DNA from: Physcomitrium patens
Taxonomy: Eukaryota > Streptophyta > Bryopsida > Funariales > Funariaceae
Direction of reading: 5' to 3'
Assembly (NCBI RefSeq): GCF_000002425.4
Contig: NC_037260.1
Coordinates: 16,338,563-16,402,562 of the forward strand
DNA length: 64,000 nt
The notes below the pieces were generated by a model, which was not told the origin of the DNA, made no database searches, and saw only the letters and a program-made list of their open reading frames with translations. Of the stretch, positions 60,461 to 64,000 are shown piece after piece (within the stretch, counting starts at the first letter, position 1; the number at the start of each line of letters is the position of its first letter). The position numbers and the translations under genes are program-made.

Positions 60461-61266
60461 AAGCAAAGATCAAGAACGATTGGGATTGAGGTACTTTGAA
60501 AATTGGCAAGGACGGACACAAAATGGTGTTATAAATGTACCTAGTATGCTATCACGGGGAGCCTCAATTGCCAACATTTGAATTAACTTTGGACAATGAG
60601 CTTAGCTCCGATGACAACGCAGTAGCATCAATTACGGAGGCGCCCATGGAGGCAGCACTACATCTTGGAGTTGTATACCAATGTGGAGGTTTGGGGGAGT
60701 ACTTGATATACCTGACGGACCTAGAAAATTTGGATTATATTAGTATTGATTAGACGACTAAGTATGATGTACACCCTGTTAGTGCCCCGGACACAAGATT
60801 CAGTACTTCGTACATGTTGAACTTATTGACTGACTTTAAATTAGTGTGGGAATTGAAACAGAACATCTATTGAAGAAAAAGAAGTCTAAAGGCTACAAAC
60901 ACTTAGCATCAGCAAGTATTGTACTCTAATAGAAGTGTGGAGGAAGATGATTCTTACTTCCAACACTCTTTACTTATAGGTGGTGGTTTGCTTACTTACG
61001 AGGCAACTTCCATCTATTTGATATTACATCTGTTTCTACCGCTTCTTAGTAAAGCCTCGATACTACCATAATAACTTACTTTATCTCTTTGCTGCCTTTT
61101 TACTATTAGCAACATACTATGCTTAAACTTTATGTGGTTGTAACTAAGCAAGTACTTACTGTTCTTCAACAACATCCCCATTGCACCTTTATGTTAAACT
61201 ATCAACTTGGTGACCACAGCAGAACCTTAGACAATTAAGGTCTATGAAGGTATTAAGAAACAAGAG
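60461..61266 (+). other. Element D spacer between protease and RT
   Basis: A 72-codon open stretch (60535-60753) is followed by about 400 nt with many stops (60870-61200) and no motif. It may include an unrecognised insertion. Confidence 0.45.
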
Positions 61267-62660
61267 TTGACTTGCCGGACCAAATTTTTCTTGCATCATA
61301 AATCTTCTTTTGCTTGGACTTATGATGATTTAAAAGGTAATTCCATTGAAGTCTGTGAACATCGTTTCATTTTAGAGGAGAATGCTAAACCGATACAGCA
61401 GAGGCAACATCGCCTTAATCCTAAATATTCTCTTATGGTGAAGGAGGAATTGGACAAGCTTCTTGCGGTTGGTTTTATTGATCCGGTACCAAATAGTGAG
61501 TGGGTTTCTCCAATCATGATGGTGCGGAAAAAGAATAAGGAAATCCAAATTTATCAAGATTTTTAGAAACTTAATGCGACCACCAAGAAAGATTACTTCC
61601 CATTGTCCTTCACGGATAGTATATTGGATGCTATAGTAGGTCATGAATGTTATTCATTCTTAGATGGATTTTTTGGATATAATTAGATTCAAATTGCAAC
61701 AGAAGACCAGCTCAAGATGACCTTTAGTACGGATTGGGGCACATTCGCTTATCGCGTGATGCCTTTTGGGTTATGTAACGTCCCAGCCACATTTCAGAGA
61801 GTGATAACTCAGGCCTTCCAAGACTATCTCCGGTTGTTTATGGAGATCTTTTTAGATAACTTCTGTGCATTCAGTACAAAATAAGATCATCTTAATTATC
61901 TCGACAAATGCTTGGCTCAGTGCACTAGGTTTGGGATATTGTTGAACTCGGATAAGTGTCAATTTGATGTTCCGTCAAGAAAATTATTGAGACATATCAT
62001 TTCTAGCCACGGTATCGCTATGGATCCGGATAAAGTGACACATATAATGAACTTGCCTAGATCAGAGACGGTTTCCAATGTTCGAGGGTTTGTCAGCCAC
62101 ATCAGTTATTATTGACAATTTATTCATTCGTTTACAGTTATTTATCAACCTTTAATGAAATTACTGAAGAAACCTCCGTTAGATGGGACTAGTCCCATCT
62201 GGACCATGGAGTGTACCATAGCCTTAGAAGCATTAAAGTCAAAATTGGTCTCTGCACCAATACTAGTAGCCCCTTGTTGGACCGAGCCCTTTCATGTGTA
62301 TGTTGATGCATCCAATGAGGCTATTGGATTGGTGCTAAGTCAGAAAGATGACCAGGGTCTGGATCATCCTATCTATTATACTAATCAGTAATTGGTGGCT
62401 GTCGAACGTAATTACACTACTATTAAACGAGAAGCGTTGGGTATGATATAGTCGGTTCAAAAATTTCGACACTATTTGCTTGGATATCCATTTATTTTTT
62501 ATGTAGATCAGGATGCCCTCAAATACATGATTAATAAGCCTCAATTGTGTAGACGCATTGCTCGATGGCTGTTATTACTTCAAGAATTTAATTTTACTAT
62601 CAATGTATGACCAGAAAAGCAACATGCCAATGTGGATCACTTGTCTCCATTGTCCAATAT
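61267..62660 (+). pseudogene. Element D reverse transcriptase and RNase H
   Basis: RT: VGFIDPVPNSEWVSPIMMVRKKN, then a stop at 61564, YRVMPFGLCNVPATFQ, and the catalytic site changed to FLDNF (second Asp is Asn). Connection: RGFVSHISYY. RNase H: HVYVDASNEAIGLVLSQKDD, NYTTIKREALGMI, FYVDQDALKYMINKPQ. At least six stops (61564, 61684, 61882, 62113, 62389, 62449). With the Asn in place of Asp and the stops the enzyme cannot work. Confidence 0.87.
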
Positions 62661-62819
62661 CTTGGGTAATGAACCAATTAATGATGCACTTCCTGACGTG
62701 CAGTTATTTGCTGTCAAAGTGATTACAACCGACTATAGTGAATTGATTCAATATCTGACATTTTAGACATTCCCACCTACATATAGTGAGAAATTCAAGA
62801 AATGGCTGATTTAAAAAAG

Positions 62820-63530
62820 TGCATCATATATGATGATGGGAGATGCCTTATATAAGCAAGGTCGGGATCAAATTCTATGCCGTTGCATCTTTCCTACTGA
62901 AGTACAATCGATACTAGAGGGATGTCATTTGGATAGTTGTGGTGGACATTTTGCGGGAGACACTACTGCTCGCAAGGCTTTAATGGCCGGATATTGGTGG
63001 CCCATAATGTTTTTTGGTGCACATCAATTTGTTTGTCGTTGTGATCCCTGTCAACGAATTGGTCGACCCATAGGTACTTCAGCGATGTCGTTAGTACCAA
63101 TCTTGGCACAGGCACCATTTGAAAAATGGGGAATTGATTTTGTTGGACCCATTGCACTAGCATCGAGACATGGATAAAAGCGATATATTTTAATTGCCAC
63201 TGACTATGTAACCAAATGGACAGAGGCTATTGCTACCTGCAATGATAATGCCAATACGGTGGCCACTTTTCTATACAAGAATATTATTACTCAATTTGGG
63301 TGTTTGAAGGAATTGATTAGCGATCGCAACACCCATTTCATAAATGCTACCATAATAGCCTTGACGAACACATACGAAATCAAGTACAAGAAAATAACAC
63401 CATATCATCCTCGGCCCAATGGGTAGACAGAAAAGCCCAATAGTATTCTATGTAAGATTTTAACTAAAACAATTTCGGGGGCAGGAACGGATTGGGATAC
63501 TAAATTGTGTTAGTGGCCCCTCGTTGGATA
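62820..63530 (+). pseudogene. Element D integrase, C-terminus missing
   Basis: HHCC finger (GGHFAGDTTARKALMAGYWW..CDPCQRIG), core WGIDFVGPIALAS, ISDRNTHF, YHPRPNG*TEKPNSI: D, D and E can be seen, with a TAG replacing Gln near the E. Stops at 63175 and 63424. The C-terminal (GPY/F) module is absent; the sequence jumps to an unrelated coiled-coil-like stretch at about 63540. Confidence 0.83.
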
Positions 63531-63544
63531 TACATGAAAGGGCT

Positions 63545-63841
63545 CGATCCAACGAGGTGACAAGATTGGCAGAGAATTTAGTCAATATTGGTCAAGCTCA
63601 AGTATTGACGTTGCTAGTTTCTGAAGTTCTAGAAGAGAGGAGTCACTTTCAGTGCCAGTTGGAATTGAGAGATGTCTAGATCCTAAAATTGGAAGCTCAA
63701 GTCTGTAAATTGAGCAAGTACAATGAAGACCTTTCAGCTCAGTTGAGGCAGGAACCGATGGAAGTATTGGAAGAGGACAAAGATTTGCAGTTGGAACCGG
63801 AATCGGTGGAACCAATAACAGATACTGCAGCAATTGATTAA
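63545..63841 (+). pseudogene. Coiled-coil-like coding remnant behind the element D integrase
   Basis: The frame starting ARSNEVTRLAENLVNIGQ runs to TAA at 63839 with one TAG at 63677. It has heptad-like Leu spacing (LEAQVCKLSKYNEDLSAQL) and an acidic tail. Not a known integrase C-terminus. Its start is not defined; it could be the remains of a longer protein joined by an internal deletion. Confidence 0.5.
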
Positions 63842-63949
63842 TTAGATAGGCAAAAGGGATCGCAATTTTTGTGGAGATTTATTAGATAATTTTTAGATAG
63901 GTATCAATTGAGTGTTTGCGAGGACGCTGCACAGATAGAAGTGAAGCTA

Positions 63950-64000
63950 TATAGAATAGATATTAATTTGTCTTTGAAAGATATCGGTAAAATATATTAA
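63950..64000 (+). repeat. Start of the 3' LTR of element D (cut by the window end)
   Basis: The 51 nt match 40408-40459 (ATAGAATAGATATTAAT, GATAT.G.TAAAATATATTAA) with few differences. Confidence 0.78.

Larger units (their letters stand above)
40408..64000 (+). mobile_element. Element D: Ty3/gypsy, Athila/Tat-like, split by C and cut by the window end
   Basis: Outermost of three nested elements. The 5' LTR is 40408-41168, and the PBS is an Asp-type TGGTGCCGCTGTCGG. The gag reading frame runs to 41567, is interrupted by element C, and resumes at 57670 in the same frame. Gag, protease, RT, RNase H and integrase follow to about 63530, then a coiled-coil-like stretch, and the 3' LTR starts at about 63950. 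Many stops, mainly of the C-to-T type, make it inactive. CCGT occurs at both sides of the C insertion. Confidence 0.85.

Noticed and set aside
1-64000. CRISPR array, rRNA genes, bacterial operons
   Set aside because: No regularly spaced identical repeats with unique spacers and no rRNA sequence; introns and plant retroelements show a plant nuclear genome.

Overview
This is an AT-rich stretch of nuclear DNA from a land plant. The evidence is a RING-copine ubiquitin ligase of the RGLG family, spliceosomal GT-AG introns, a decayed copy of the chloroplast Fe-S assembly gene HCF101, and nested plant-type LTR retrotransposons with TTTAGGG-like motifs. An intron-poor RGLG gene inside AT-rich, repeat-filled DNA suggests a non-seed plant (moss-like), but that is inference only.

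Layout. 1-2150: AT-rich DNA without a recognisable gene. 2150-5740: a gene island with one intact gene, RGLG (CDS 2928-3531 joined to 3912-4807). 5741-12300: AT-rich DNA with a decayed 5' LTR of a Ty3/gypsy family (here family E) at 7189-7688. 12300-19100: a second island of higher GC holding an HCF101-like pseudogene (about 12505-16412) that lacks its Walker A (P-loop) part and carries an in-frame stop; a near-perfect 29-bp hairpin lies within it. 19100-25770: AT-rich DNA with microsatellites, a pyrimidine-rich tract, a tRNA-like fragment and an uncharacterised repeat (X). 25771-29213: an old, truncated family-E element whose gag is split by a 1.6-kb insertion with TG..CA ends and a 5-bp target duplication. 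29662-30462: a second copy of repeat X split by a reverse-strand solo LTR of family E.

31802-40229: element A, a degenerate Ty3/gypsy element on the + strand with about 1.2-kb LTRs. 40408 to the window end: a three-level nest. Element D (+ strand; an Asp-type PBS and Athila/Tat-like pol) is split after position 41567 by element C (- strand; same coding family as A but with different 1.84-kb LTRs that hold telomere-like arrays). C is split in its gag by element E (+ strand, 49175-55564), a young chromodomain retrotransposon with 561-bp LTRs about 2% apart and an extra intact 140-codon ORF behind pol. D resumes at 57670 and its 3' LTR begins at about 63950, cut off by the window end.

Only RGLG looks like a working host gene. 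No retroelement has an uninterrupted gag-pol, although E is close. The most unusual points are the telomere-like arrays in the LTRs of C, the D-type gag/protease sequence inside the LTRs of A, the extra ORF of E, the in-frame UGA shared by young and old family-E gag copies, and the hairpin in the HCF101 pseudogene. All homology statements were made by eye from the sequence; no database was searched.
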